A stretch of DNA of 42,037 nt. Source: Thalassobaculaceae bacterium. GTDB taxonomy: Bacteria > Pseudomonadota > Alphaproteobacteria > Thalassobaculales > Thalassobaculaceae. A program made the translations under genes and the position numbers. Shown here piece after piece: positions 15,703-22,944 of the stretch. How positions within the stretch are numbered: the stretch's first letter is position 1; each line of letters begins with the position of its first letter. The notes beneath the pieces were generated by a model that was not told the origin of the DNA, did no database searches, and saw nothing but the letters and a program-made list of their open reading frames with translations. The DNA lies in assembly GCA_029212785.1 (NCBI GenBank), contig JARGOG010000036.1, positions 1 through 42,037 on the forward strand, written 5' to 3'.

Positions 15703-16907
15703 GTGGCGTCGAAAAGGAGTGGGTGGGCGACGTACCGGGCGCCCTGGACGGAGTCCGCGTGCTGGACATGTCCCGGTTGATCGCCGGCAATGCGGTGACG
15801 CATCTGCTGGCCGATCACGGAGCCGAGGTCATCAAGATCGAAAAGCCCGATGGCGGCGACGATCTGCGGCACTGGAACATGGCGGGGGTGACGACCCACT
15901 GGAAGGTCATCTGCCGCAACAAGAAGAGCGTTACGCTCAACTTCCGCCAGGAAGGCGCTGTTGACCTGATGCTCGACCTGGTCGCCTCGGCACGGGTTCT
16001 GGTGGAGAACTTCAAGCCCGGCACGCTGGAGAAGATGGGGATCGGGCCGGAGGTGCTGCTGAAGCGCAATCCGAACCTGATCATCATCCGGATCTCCGGC
16101 TGGGGTCAGGACGGCATGTGGGCGCACAAGCCGGGCTTCGGCAGTCTGGTGGAGGCGATGAGCGGGTTCGCCGCGATGAACGGCTTCGCCGACCGCCCGC
16201 CGGTGCTGCCGCCGCTGGCGCTGGCCGACATGATCGCCGGCCTGTATGGGGCCTTCTCGGCGATGGTGGCGATCCGCGAGATCGAGGTGAAGAAGGGACC
16301 GGGGCAGGTGATCGACCTGTCGCTGTTCGAGCCGATCCACTCGGTGCTCGGCCCGATCATCGCCAATTACGACCTGACCGGTCGGGTGCCGGAGCGCACG
16401 GGATCGCTTTCCAACCAGTCGGCGCCGCGCAATGTCTACCGCTGCAAGGACGGCAAGTATGTCGCGCTGAGCGCGTCGATGCAGGCTATGGCGCATCGGT
16501 TGCTGCGCACCATCGGGCGCGCGGATCTGGTCGACAATCCGAAGTTCCACACCAACACGGACCGGGTCGCCAACCGGGATGAGCTCGACCCGATTGTCGG
16601 CGCGTTCATGGCCGAGCGGTCCCAGGCCGAGAATCTCGCGATCTTCGAGGAGGCGGGAGTGACCGTCGGCGCCGTGCCGGATGTGAGCGAACTGGCCGAG
16701 CATCCCTATCCACGCGATCGCGAGGCCATCGTCTCCATGCCGGACGCCGATATCGGCCGCATGGCGATGCACAACGTCATCCCGCGGATGTCCGGCACGC
16801 CGGCGCAGCTCCGCAATCCGGCCCCCGAACTCGGGCAGCACAATGACGAGATCTGGACGGCGCTCGGCCACGATACCGACGCGCTGCACACAAAAGGACT
16901 GATCTGA
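15699..16907 (+). CDS. Class III (CaiB/BaiF) CoA-transferase
   Basis: The 402-residue protein moves CoA from one acyl-CoA to a free acid through an aspartyl-CoA thioester. The catalytic Asp is Asp177 in PPLALADMIAGLYGA, the position found in formyl-CoA transferase and CaiB. The N-terminal LDGVRVLDMSRLIAGN and the GAEVIKIEKPDGGDDLR block are classic, as is LVENFKPGTLEKMG. GGAGG lies 11 bases upstream inside the pseudogene end, and the two overlap (ATGA). The gene ends with TGATG, sharing bases with the downstream lyase gene. Pairing with a CitE-type lyase suggests activation of a dicarboxylic or hydroxy acid to its CoA ester, then C-C cleavage. Confidence 0.92.
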   Translation: MSGVEKEWVGDVPGALDGVRVLDMSRLIAGNAVTHLLADHGAEVIKIEKPDGGDDLRHWNMAGVTTHWKVICRNKKSVTLNFRQEGAVDLMLDLVASARVLVENFKPGTLEKMGIGPEVLLKRNPNLIIIRISGWGQDGMWAHKPGFGSLVEAMSGFAAMNGFADRPPVLPPLALADMIAGLYGAFSAMVAIREIEVKKGPGQVIDLSLFEPIHSVLGPIIANYDLTGRVPERTGSLSNQSAPRNVYRCKDGKYVALSASMQAMAHRLLRTIGRADLVDNPKFHTNTDRVANRDELDPIVGAFMAERSQAENLAIFEEAGVTVGAVPDVSELAEHPYPRDREAIVSMPDADIGRMAMHNVIPRMSGTPAQLRNPAPELGQHNDEIWTALGHDTDALHTKGLI

Positions 16908-17806
16908 TGACCGGCACGGCTTCCCTGCCTGCACCCCTGTGGCGTTCGCTGCTCTATGTCCCGGCCAGTGCCGACCGTTTCGTCGCCAAGGCGGCGGAGC
17001 GCGGCGCCGATGTGGTGATCCTCGACGTCGAGGATTCCATTCCGCCGGACCGCAAGGTCGAAGCGCGGGCCGCGTTGCCGGGCTCCATCGCCACGGTCGC
17101 CAAGTCGGGGCGTGTCGAGGTGATGGTGCGCATCAACCGGCCCTGGCGGCTGGCGATCGCCGACTTGGAGGCGGCGGTGATCCCGGGGCTGGATGCGCTC
17201 TGTCTGCCGAAGGTCGACAGCGCCGACCATATTCTGGCGATCGACGAGGTCGTCGGCGAGCTGGAGGCCGAGCGCGGGCTGCCAGCCGGTCATGTGCGCT
17301 ACGCCGTGCTGGTCGAGACCGCAAAGGGCGTGCACGAGGCTCGGGCCATCGCCAAGGCGAGCCCGCGGGTCGCGGCGATCACGCTCGGCGGCGAGGACAT
17401 GTCGGCCGATCTCGGTCTGCCGGAGCCCGATCCTGCCGTGCTCGACCCTTATGACGCGCTGGTCCGTCTGGCGGCGCGGGAAGCGGGCATCATTCCCCTG
17501 GGATATCCGGGCTCGATCGCCGAGTTCACCGATCTCGACGCCTTCCGGCGCGGGGCGGAGCAGGGTCGGCGCAATGGGACCGAGGGCGGCATGGGTATCC
17601 ACCCGGCGCAGATCCCGGTGCTGAACGCCGCCTTCACCCCGACCGACGCGGAGATTGCCCATGCCGAGGGCCTGCTCGCCGCCTTCCGGGACGCGCTGGC
17701 CGAGGGCAAGGGGGCGGTCGCCTACAAGGGCAAGATGATCGACAAGCCGATCGTCGATCGCGCCGAGCGCATCGTCGCCATCGCTCGACGGCTGAAGGGA
17801 GCGTAG
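16907..17806 (+). CDS. HpcH/HpaI aldolase/citrate lyase family protein (CitE/malyl-CoA lyase type)
   Basis: The 299-residue TIM-barrel enzyme belongs to the CitE-like family. Members cleave malyl-CoA, citramalyl-CoA or beta-methylmalyl-CoA to acetyl-CoA or propionyl-CoA and a 2-oxoacid such as glyoxylate or pyruvate. Visible marks are RSLLYVPASADRFVAKA, the metal-site region VVILDVEDSIPPDRK, MVRINRP, the AITLGGEDMSADLG block and the C-terminal GIHPAQIPVLN. It lacks the citrate-lyase alpha and gamma partners nearby, so a stand-alone CoA-ester lyase is likelier than a citrate lyase subunit. It shares bases with the CoA-transferase stop, so the two are translated as a pair. It is the last gene before a leader and terminator. 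Confidence 0.88.
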   Translation: MTGTASLPAPLWRSLLYVPASADRFVAKAAERGADVVILDVEDSIPPDRKVEARAALPGSIATVAKSGRVEVMVRINRPWRLAIADLEAAVIPGLDALCLPKVDSADHILAIDEVVGELEAERGLPAGHVRYAVLVETAKGVHEARAIAKASPRVAAITLGGEDMSADLGLPEPDPAVLDPYDALVRLAAREAGIIPLGYPGSIAEFTDLDAFRRGAEQGRRNGTEGGMGIHPAQIPVLNAAFTPTDAEIAHAEGLLAAFRDALAEGKGAVAYKGKMIDKPIVDRAERIVAIARRLKGA

Positions 17807-17818
17807 TTCGGTGACCCG

Positions 17819-17847
17819 TTGCGGGGGCGCTTGGTCAACGATACGAT
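17819..17847 (+). promoter_or_regulatory. Possible promoter for the efflux-gene leader
   Basis: TTGCGG (17819-17824) and TACGAT (17842-17847) are separated by exactly 17 bases and match the -35 and -10 consensus at three and four of six positions. A start near 17854 would leave little room before the Shine-Dalgarno at 17854-17859, so this promoter is only a candidate. Confidence 0.25.
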
Positions 17848-17866
17848 CGGGGTGAGGAGCTTAGTT

Positions 17867-17914
17867 ATGTCCCATAATCTGATCGTCGTAGCAGCGAGGT
17901 GTGTGGTCCGTTAG
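17867..17914 (+). CDS. Candidate leader peptide MSHNLIVVAARCVVR
   Basis: A 15-codon ORF starts with ATG and ends with TAG, with the perfect Shine-Dalgarno GAGGAG (17854-17859) seven bases upstream. Its last five codons lie inside a hairpin (17901-17926) that competes with another (17913-17931). A strong terminator follows at 17939, and the efflux gene starts at 17989. This is the layout of translation-coupled attenuators. The peptide is rich in Ile/Val/Ala and has no run of one amino acid, so amino-acid starvation sensing is not obvious. Drug-induced ribosome stalling is the more attractive reading given the Bcr/CflA-type neighbour, but it is inference. No homologue was recognised. Confidence 0.5.
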   Translation: MSHNLIVVAARCVVR

Positions 17915-17931
17915 CGGAAACCATATCCGTT
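17901..17931 (+). promoter_or_regulatory. Mutually exclusive hairpins over the leader stop codon
   Basis: Stem A pairs 17901-17910 with 17915-17926 (CCG/CGG and GTGTGGT/ACCATAT, with a two-base AA bulge and a TTAG loop). Stem B pairs AGCGGA (17913-17918) with TCCGTT (17926-17931, one G-U). They share bases 17915-17918, so only one can form. Stem A covers the last leader codons and would be opened by a ribosome there. Separately, CGGGGGCGC (17822-17830) is a perfect nine-base complement of GCGCCCCCG (17937-17945), the left arm of the terminator. Confidence 0.4.
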
Positions 17932-17938
17932 GCCATGC

Positions 17939-17970
17939 GCCCCCGAACCCGGTTCGGGGGCTTTTTGTTT
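17939..17970 (+). terminator. Strong intrinsic terminator upstream of the efflux gene
   Basis: GCCCCCGAA (17939-17947) and TTCGGGGGC (17953-17961) form a nine-pair stem around CCCGG, followed by TTTTTGTTTT. It ends 19 bases before the efflux gene's ATG. It either ends the catabolic operon or serves as the attenuator of the efflux gene. Confidence 0.85.
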
Positions 17971-17988
17971 TGGAAGGCCCGTGATGCC

Positions 17989-19212
17989 ATGCAGAAGCCC
18001 AGCTCGCCGCCCGCGCTCGCGACTTTGATTCTGCTCACGGCGATGGCCACGATGACGATGAACCTCATCGTCCCGTCGCTCGCCAACATTGCCGAGGATC
18101 TGCAGGCGGATTACGCCACCATCAGTATCGCGCTGGGCGGTTACCTCGCGGTGACGGCACTGGTCGATGTGAGTGTAGGCCCGCTGGCCGACAAGATCGG
18201 CCGGCGGCCGGTGCTACTGGTGGCCTTGACGGTCTTTACCTGCGCCTCGCTGGCCGGTTCGATGGCGCAGAGCGCGTGGGCGTTCCTGGCGTGTCGGATG
18301 CTGCAGGCTGGCATCGCATCGGGCTACATCCTGTCCTTGGCAATCGTCCGGGACACCCGTACGGGGCCGGACGTACCGCGGCTGCTGAGCAAGATCAGCA
18401 TGGCGATGGCTCTGGCGCCGATGCTGGGGCCGATGGTCGGAAGCCTGCTTGACGCGGCGTTCGGTTGGCGGGCGATCTTCCTTCTCTATACGGCCGTCGG
18501 TGGCGGGCTGCTGTGCCTCGTCTGGTTTGACCTCGCAGAGACGCGGCAACAGCACACGGACTCGTCGCGCAAAGAAGCGGGTGGCGTGGCGACCCTTCTG
18601 CGCGCGCCGACGTTCTGGTGCTACGTGCTCTGCACCGCGTTCTCGACCAGCGCCTTCTACGTTTTTCTGGCGGGGGCGCCGATCATCGCGTCGTCGGTAT
18701 TCGGCATCGATACCGCTCAGCTCGGTGTGTTCGTCGGAAGCATCACCGCCGGGTTTATCGCCGGCAGTTTCGTCGCCGGGAGGCTTGCCAGATCGCTGGC
18801 ATCCACCACGGTGATTCTCCTGGGTCGGGTCGCTGCCTGTAGTGGCATGGTGATGGGGCTCGCCATCCTGACCTTCGGCACGGCCACGCCGCTTCTGTAC
18901 TTCGGCTGCACGATTTTCGTCGGGTTTGGGAACGGCCTGACGACGCCGAACAGCAACGCGGGCGCTATGTCCGTGCATCCCCGGCTCGCGGGGAGCGCGG
19001 CGGGGATCATCGGCGCGACGACTCTCGCCGGCGGCGCGCTGATGACCACAGGAACGGGCGTCGTCCTCGCCGACAACCCCTCTCCCCAGCTATTGATGAC
19101 GCTGATGTTGGCGACGTCCTTCGCCGGCCTTCTTGCCGCAATCGGCGCCATCCGCCTGGAGAGGCGGGAGGAGCAAAGTCGGCTCACGGCCGGAGGAGGA
19201 GGCGTGGAATGA
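17989..19212 (+). CDS. MFS efflux transporter, Bcr/CflA type
   Basis: The 407-residue protein has about twelve hydrophobic spans and the major-facilitator motif A (GPLADKIGRRPVLL) between spans 2 and 3. A motif-C-like segment (MALAPMLGPMVGSLLDAAFGWR) in span 5 marks drug/H+ antiporters of the DHA1 branch. The closest pattern is Bcr/CflA, which exports bicyclomycin, chloramphenicol, florfenicol or small metabolites. An earlier in-frame start at 17899 would place the intrinsic terminator inside the gene, so 17989 is chosen; GGAAGG lies 11 bases before it. The gene ends 10 bases from the convergent TPR-methyltransferase gene. Regulation by the upstream leader is likely but untested. Confidence 0.87.
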   Translation: MQKPSSPPALATLILLTAMATMTMNLIVPSLANIAEDLQADYATISIALGGYLAVTALVDVSVGPLADKIGRRPVLLVALTVFTCASLAGSMAQSAWAFLACRMLQAGIASGYILSLAIVRDTRTGPDVPRLLSKISMAMALAPMLGPMVGSLLDAAFGWRAIFLLYTAVGGGLLCLVWFDLAETRQQHTDSSRKEAGGVATLLRAPTFWCYVLCTAFSTSAFYVFLAGAPIIASSVFGIDTAQLGVFVGSITAGFIAGSFVAGRLARSLASTTVILLGRVAACSGMVMGLAILTFGTATPLLYFGCTIFVGFGNGLTTPNSNAGAMSVHPRLAGSAAGIIGATTLAGGALMTTGTGVVLADNPSPQLLMTLMLATSFAGLLAAIGAIRLERREEQSRLTAGGGGVE

Positions 19213-19222
19213 ACGCGGCCGC

Positions 19223-20194
19223 TCAGGAGTTGATCCGGGGCTCCGGATCGAGATCGGAGGAGCCGATTGCCGGGGCGGTGCCGGCCGACGGCCGCTCGAC
19301 GGTGAAGATGTGCGACGCCAGGGGCTCGCCGGCCTCCAGCCGCAGCATTTCGGTTCGCTGATCGAGCACGACCAGCCGCGCGTCGGCGGCCATGGCCCGG
19401 ACGTAAGCGGCGGAATGGCCGTAGCGCAGGGTTGGCAGCAGGCGCATGACCTCGCCTTCGGCGCCGCCCGTCGAATCCAGGGCCTCGACGGTGAGCACGG
19501 CCCTCCCGCCGCTGCGCAGCGCCATGGAAATACCGGTCATCACGTTTTCCAGGCCGCCGACATAGTTCAGCACATCGCCGGCGATGATCCAGTCATAGAG
19601 CCTGGGCGGCTCGAGTAGGAAGGTGGCGATGTCGGCCTGATGCAGCATGTCGTAGATCTTCTTGTCCCGGGCCTTCTCCAGCATGCCGGCGGAGAGGTCC
19701 ACGCCTTCAAGCCAACTGCAGTGCTGACGCAGCCGCTCGCCAACCAGTCCGGTGCCGCAGCCGAGATCGAGCACCGTGCCGAGCCCACCCGGCGCATTAC
19801 CGGTGGCTTCCGCGATCAGCACCGGCCCCTGATAGTCCAGGCTCTGAAGCAGTGTGCGGTCGAACCGCTCGGCGAAATCGTCGAACAGTGCCCTCACATA
19901 AGAGGTCTGCTGGACCTCGGGGGCGGGTGCCGCGCCGAGCAGGGCCAGATGTAGCATCGCGCCGTGTCGGTCTTCGGTACTGAGGTCGAGATAGTGCCGG
20001 AAGATCGCCACCGCTTCGGCGCGCAGGCCGAGCTTGGCTCGGATCTCGCCGGTCAGAATGAGCAGGTCGAGCCAGTCCGGCGCCAGCTCCAGCGTCTGTT
20101 CGAGCAGCGAAAGCGCGCCGTCGAGATCGCCCTGGTCGATCAGCGAACGCGCATAGCCGACGCGGCGGTCAGCCCGGGAATCCCTGGATGTCAT
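19223..20194 (-). CDS. TPR-containing class I SAM methyltransferase
   Basis: The 323-residue protein joins two or three tetratricopeptide repeats (about residues 10-80: ARSLIDQGDLDGALSLLEQ, then GLRAEAVAIFRHYL) to a class I methyltransferase. The SAM-binding motif I is LDLGCGTGLVGERL, and motif II lies in EGVDLSAGMLEKAR. The acceptor is unknown; TPR fusions usually bring a protein substrate. The ATG at 20194 is preferred to a GTG at 20227, though neither has a strong Shine-Dalgarno. It lies on the same strand as btaA-btaB, 111 bases downstream, so it could be a third gene of that transcript. It is convergent with the efflux gene. Confidence 0.82.
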   Translation of the reverse strand: MTSRDSRADRRVGYARSLIDQGDLDGALSLLEQTLELAPDWLDLLILTGEIRAKLGLRAEAVAIFRHYLDLSTEDRHGAMLHLALLGAAPAPEVQQTSYVRALFDDFAERFDRTLLQSLDYQGPVLIAEATGNAPGGLGTVLDLGCGTGLVGERLRQHCSWLEGVDLSAGMLEKARDKKIYDMLHQADIATFLLEPPRLYDWIIAGDVLNYVGGLENVMTGISMALRSGGRAVLTVEALDSTGGAEGEVMRLLPTLRYGHSAAYVRAMAADARLVVLDQRTEMLRLEAGEPLASHIFTVERPSAGTAPAIGSSDLDPEPRINS

Positions 20195-20305
20195 GGTATG
20201 AGCGACGGAACCTGTTTCCCGCAACACCTGCGGGGTGGCTGCCCGACCCTCCGATAGCAGCTGATGATCGGCTAAAATACTACCGACCGGGCTCCACGGA
20301 TAGCA

Positions 20306-21013
20306 CTAGGATTTGGTCCGTAGATCCGCGCGGAACGCATAGCCTCGGTGCACTGGGCGGATGTCGACCTCGGCCCGGCCCGAGGCCTTCAGTTCGCGCA
20401 GATAACCGATCAGTTCCGGGCGCGCGTGGACGCCGAACAGATCGAGCCACCAGAACAGCATGCGCCGGAACCAGCGGGGCAGGTCGGCCTGGTCGCCGAA
20501 ATCGACGATATGTACCTGACCGCCGGGCTTGAGCGACCGCAGCGCATGGTCGATCGACTCCCGCCAGGGCGGGATCATCGACAGGGAATAGGAGAACACG
20601 ATCCGGTCCAGCGGCTGGTCGAGCCTGAAGGCCGATGCCGGATCGAACCGTTCGGCAAAGCCGTGTACCAGGGGAATACGGTCGGCCAGCCCGGCGCGGG
20701 CGATCTTGGCGGTGGCCGAGCGCAGCATTTCGGTCGAGGCGTCCAGGCCCATCAACCGTGCCAGCGGATAGCGCCGCGCCATCAGCACCAGGTTGCGCCC
20801 GGTGCCGCAGCCGATCTCGCATGCGGTTTCGTCCGGCTGCAGATCCAGTTCTTCGATCAGCAGATCCCGGCCCAACAGATAGTAGCGGCGGCTCAAGTCG
20901 TAGATGTGCCTCTGCAGGCGATACATGTCGTCCATCTTGCGATGAACGACACTGGTATCGGTACTGGCGATATCGGGACCCGAGGCGTCCTGGCCGCGGA
21001 TATCGTCCGCCAT
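20306..21013 (-). CDS. btaB: BtaB-type N-methyltransferase for betaine lipid synthesis
   Basis: The 235-residue class I methyltransferase has motif I CEIGCGTGRNLVLMA, an acidic MGLDAS second motif, and a C-terminal FDLFGVHARPELIGYLR-like helix region. In Rhodobacter sphaeroides, BtaB adds three methyl groups to diacylglycerylhomoserine to make the betaine lipid DGTS. The identity rests on its position: the ATG at 21013 lies four bases after the btaA stop, the standard btaAB arrangement. An earlier in-frame start at 21052 would overlap btaA by 35 bases and is less likely. The N-terminal 40 residues are Asp/Ser-rich, then MYRLQRHIYDLSRRYYLLGRD, which is typical of this group. Confidence 0.82.
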   Translation of the reverse strand: MADDIRGQDASGPDIASTDTSVVHRKMDDMYRLQRHIYDLSRRYYLLGRDLLIEELDLQPDETACEIGCGTGRNLVLMARRYPLARLMGLDASTEMLRSATAKIARAGLADRIPLVHGFAERFDPASAFRLDQPLDRIVFSYSLSMIPPWRESIDHALRSLKPGGQVHIVDFGDQADLPRWFRRMLFWWLDLFGVHARPELIGYLRELKASGRAEVDIRPVHRGYAFRADLRTKS

Positions 21014-21017
21014 GTGC

Positions 21018-22232
21018 TCAGTCCTTGAGGGTGTACAGGTGGAAGCCGCCATAGATCGATGACCGGTCGGCTGCGGTGTGAACCTTGCTCTCCGCCTCGT
21101 GATACTGGAAGCGATCCAGCATCTCGTTCGGGATGCGGCCCGGCAGGATGCTGTCCTCCCCGGCGGTGCGGAAGATCACCCGCGTCCCCGGCTTGCCGGT
21201 GCGCAGGATCTCGCCCCAGAGTTCGGTCAGCTGCTCCGTCGTCATCCAGTCCTGGGCGTCGAGCAGGACATAGCGGTCGAGCGACTGGTCCTCCTGGTCC
21301 TGCAGCCATGCGGTCACCGAGGTCTGCTTGAATTCGGCCCGATCGAGCTTGGCCTGCAGTTCGTTATAGTAGCGCTCCTGCAGGTAGCGCGGCACCGCGA
21401 TCCGGTCGACCTTGTCGTAACCGCGCCCGAAAGCCTGCCAGGCGAAGTAGTTATCGGTGAACGGGAAGTCGCAGGCCAGTCGCTCCAGCCGGGCACGCAT
21501 CAGGCCGGCCATGTTGCCGCCGGAGGAGGCCGACAGTTCCTGAAACTGTGCCGGCGGGATGCCGAGACCGAAATAGCTGACGGGCAGGCGGCAGATCGCC
21601 TTCATCACTCGGGTCTCGAAGATCGGCTCGATCAGCGTCTCGAACAGCCAGCGCTGCTCCTCAAGGTTCCGCGCCGTCAGCAGCCGCTTGGGATTCTTGC
21701 CGCTCAGCCGCGCCACCAGGTGCAGCAGGCCGATGAAGCGCCCGAGCACGCCGTGCTTATAGATGTTGCGGGCGAACAGGTTGATCCGCCGTCCGGTCAG
21801 GCCACGGCGCATCCAATAGGCATGGGTTTCCGGATCGAGATGGTCGCGCACATGCTTGTGGAAGGCGCGGACATTGCCGCTCTCATCGGCATAGCCGAAA
21901 AGCCGGAAGAAGGACTCGTAGCTCGGCAGGTGCTTGAGCGCCGCGACCTTCAGATGGCAGAGCGCGATGTGATGCGGGTTGAGATCGACGGCGGTGACCT
22001 GCTCCGGCGACTCGGTCAGATAGTTCAGGACGTTGCAGCCGCCCGAAGCGATCGTCAGAATCCGGCTCTGAGGCGTCAGTTGCAGTGCCTTCAGGTCGAC
22101 CTCGGGGTCTTCCCAGATCTGCGGATACACCAGGCCGTGAAACATCACGATGAACGCTCGGTCGAGCACACCGCGCTTGGTGAAGCGGCGGTGCGGGGTA
22201 ACGGCGTCCGAGAGCAGGGAGTTCTTCTTCAT
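21018..22232 (-). CDS. btaA: BtaA: diacylglycerol 3-amino-3-carboxypropyltransferase (DUF3419)
   Basis: The 404-residue protein matches DUF3419/BtaA, which transfers the aminocarboxypropyl group of S-adenosylmethionine to diacylglycerol to give diacylglycerylhomoserine. Visible blocks are LVYPQIWEDPEVDLKAL near the start, the SAM-site TIASGGCNVLNYL, VTAVDLNPHHIALCHLK, and a C-terminal YVLLDAQDWMT. Length fits the Rhodobacter protein (about 420). GGAGG lies nine bases before the ATG. BtaB follows after four bases. Betaine lipids replace phospholipids in many marine and soil alphaproteobacteria under phosphate limitation. No convincing Pho box was seen upstream, only a six-base inverted repeat beside the Shine-Dalgarno. 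Confidence 0.93.
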   Translation of the reverse strand: MKKNSLLSDAVTPHRRFTKRGVLDRAFIVMFHGLVYPQIWEDPEVDLKALQLTPQSRILTIASGGCNVLNYLTESPEQVTAVDLNPHHIALCHLKVAALKHLPSYESFFRLFGYADESGNVRAFHKHVRDHLDPETHAYWMRRGLTGRRINLFARNIYKHGVLGRFIGLLHLVARLSGKNPKRLLTARNLEEQRWLFETLIEPIFETRVMKAICRLPVSYFGLGIPPAQFQELSASSGGNMAGLMRARLERLACDFPFTDNYFAWQAFGRGYDKVDRIAVPRYLQERYYNELQAKLDRAEFKQTSVTAWLQDQEDQSLDRYVLLDAQDWMTTEQLTELWGEILRTGKPGTRVIFRTAGEDSILPGRIPNEMLDRFQYHEAESKVHTAADRSSIYGGFHLYTLKD

Positions 22233-22257
22233 CTTTCACGCCTCCAGGGATCGACGG

Positions 22258-22272
22258 CTCAGCCTAGCTGAG
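22258..22272. promoter_or_regulatory. Inverted repeat in the btaA leader
   Basis: CTCAGC and GCTGAG form a perfect six-base inverted repeat around CTA, about a dozen bases upstream of the btaA Shine-Dalgarno. It may be a 5' leader hairpin or an operator. Confidence 0.3.
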
Positions 22273-22359
22273 TCGCGCAGCGCGGCGTTCGGTCGAATGG
22301 CGATTTCATCAAAGTTTAATCCGCGCCGCCATCCGTACCGGAATACGGCCGTTCTCGCG

Positions 22360-22782
22360 CTACTTGCTGGCTGCCTTCGCCTTTTCGGCCTTCTCGGCCT
22401 TTGCGGGCGTGCCGCCATCGACGGGATAGTACCCTATTCTGAGCGCGAATCGATTGCGGATCGACTCCAGAACCTTTTCGCTGTCCCGCGGCATGGGGAT
22501 CTTGCGGTCGAGCGCAAACAGCAGCAGGGCGCCGACGATCTCCTGCGGTTCAAACTTGAGCTGAACCTCCTCCCCGCTGTCGGGCAGCAGGCGCAGCAGA
22601 CCGCGCGGCGGCTCCTCTCCGGCAACGCCGCCAACCGGTTCCGCGGCAACGACGGTCGCGATCGGCAGTTTGCGGCCGCTCTTCTGGCAGAACTTGACCA
22701 GCGCCTGGGCGGCCTCCTGCGGCGTGAAGAGGATGAAGCGAAATTCGGCTGGCATTGGGTCGCTCACGGCGGGAAATGGCAT
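22360..22782 (-). CDS. Conserved hypothetical protein
   Basis: The product is 140 residues from the ATG at 22782, or 131 from a second in-frame ATG at 22755 that starts MPAEFRFILFTPQEAAQAL. Neither has a clear Shine-Dalgarno; the second gives a start directly at the folded part. The sequence alternates strands and helices (FILFTPQEAAQALVKFC, VQLKFEPQEIVGALLLFAL) and ends with a Lys/Ala/Glu-rich tail of about 20 residues. No signal peptide, membrane span or catalytic motif is visible and I do not recognise the family. The coding pattern and codon use fit the neighbours, so it is probably real. The upstream sequence is unusually AT-rich and contains a palindrome at 22801-22814. Confidence 0.62.
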   Translation of the reverse strand: MPFPAVSDPMPAEFRFILFTPQEAAQALVKFCQKSGRKLPIATVVAAEPVGGVAGEEPPRGLLRLLPDSGEEVQLKFEPQEIVGALLLFALDRKIPMPRDSEKVLESIRNRFALRIGYYPVDGGTPAKAEKAEKAKAASK

Positions 22783-22800
22783 TCGATTAAAAGTGTATCA

Positions 22801-22814
22801 GTTAAATTGTTAAC
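22801..22814. promoter_or_regulatory. AT-rich palindrome upstream of the hypothetical gene
   Basis: GTTAA and TTAAC flank ATTG, in a short AT-rich island (about 22790-22835) just before the hypothetical gene's start. This is probably its promoter, with a possible operator. Confidence 0.3.
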
Positions 22815-22880
22815 ATCACCATAATGCTCGTCCGGAGAAGGGCGGCACCGGCAGCGCCTGGCCTATGGCCGACGCACGAC

Positions 22881-22915
22881 TCCGCCTCCGCGCACCGATT
22901 GGGCGCGGAGGCGGA
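22881..22915 (-). terminator. Hairpin after the epoxide-hydrolase-like gene
   Basis: TCCGCCTCCGCGC (22881-22893) and GCGCGGAGGCGGA (22903-22915) form a perfect 13-pair stem with a nine-base loop, 29 bases beyond the hydrolase stop. No U-tract follows on the minus strand. Confidence 0.45.
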
Positions 22916-22944
22916 ATATCGGCGCGCGGGCGGCGAGGCCCGGG

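Noticed and set aside
17899-17988. A longer N-terminus for the efflux protein starting at 17899
   Set aside because: It would put the intrinsic terminator inside the coding region and add 30 residues unlike any transporter start. The shorter start has a ribosome site.
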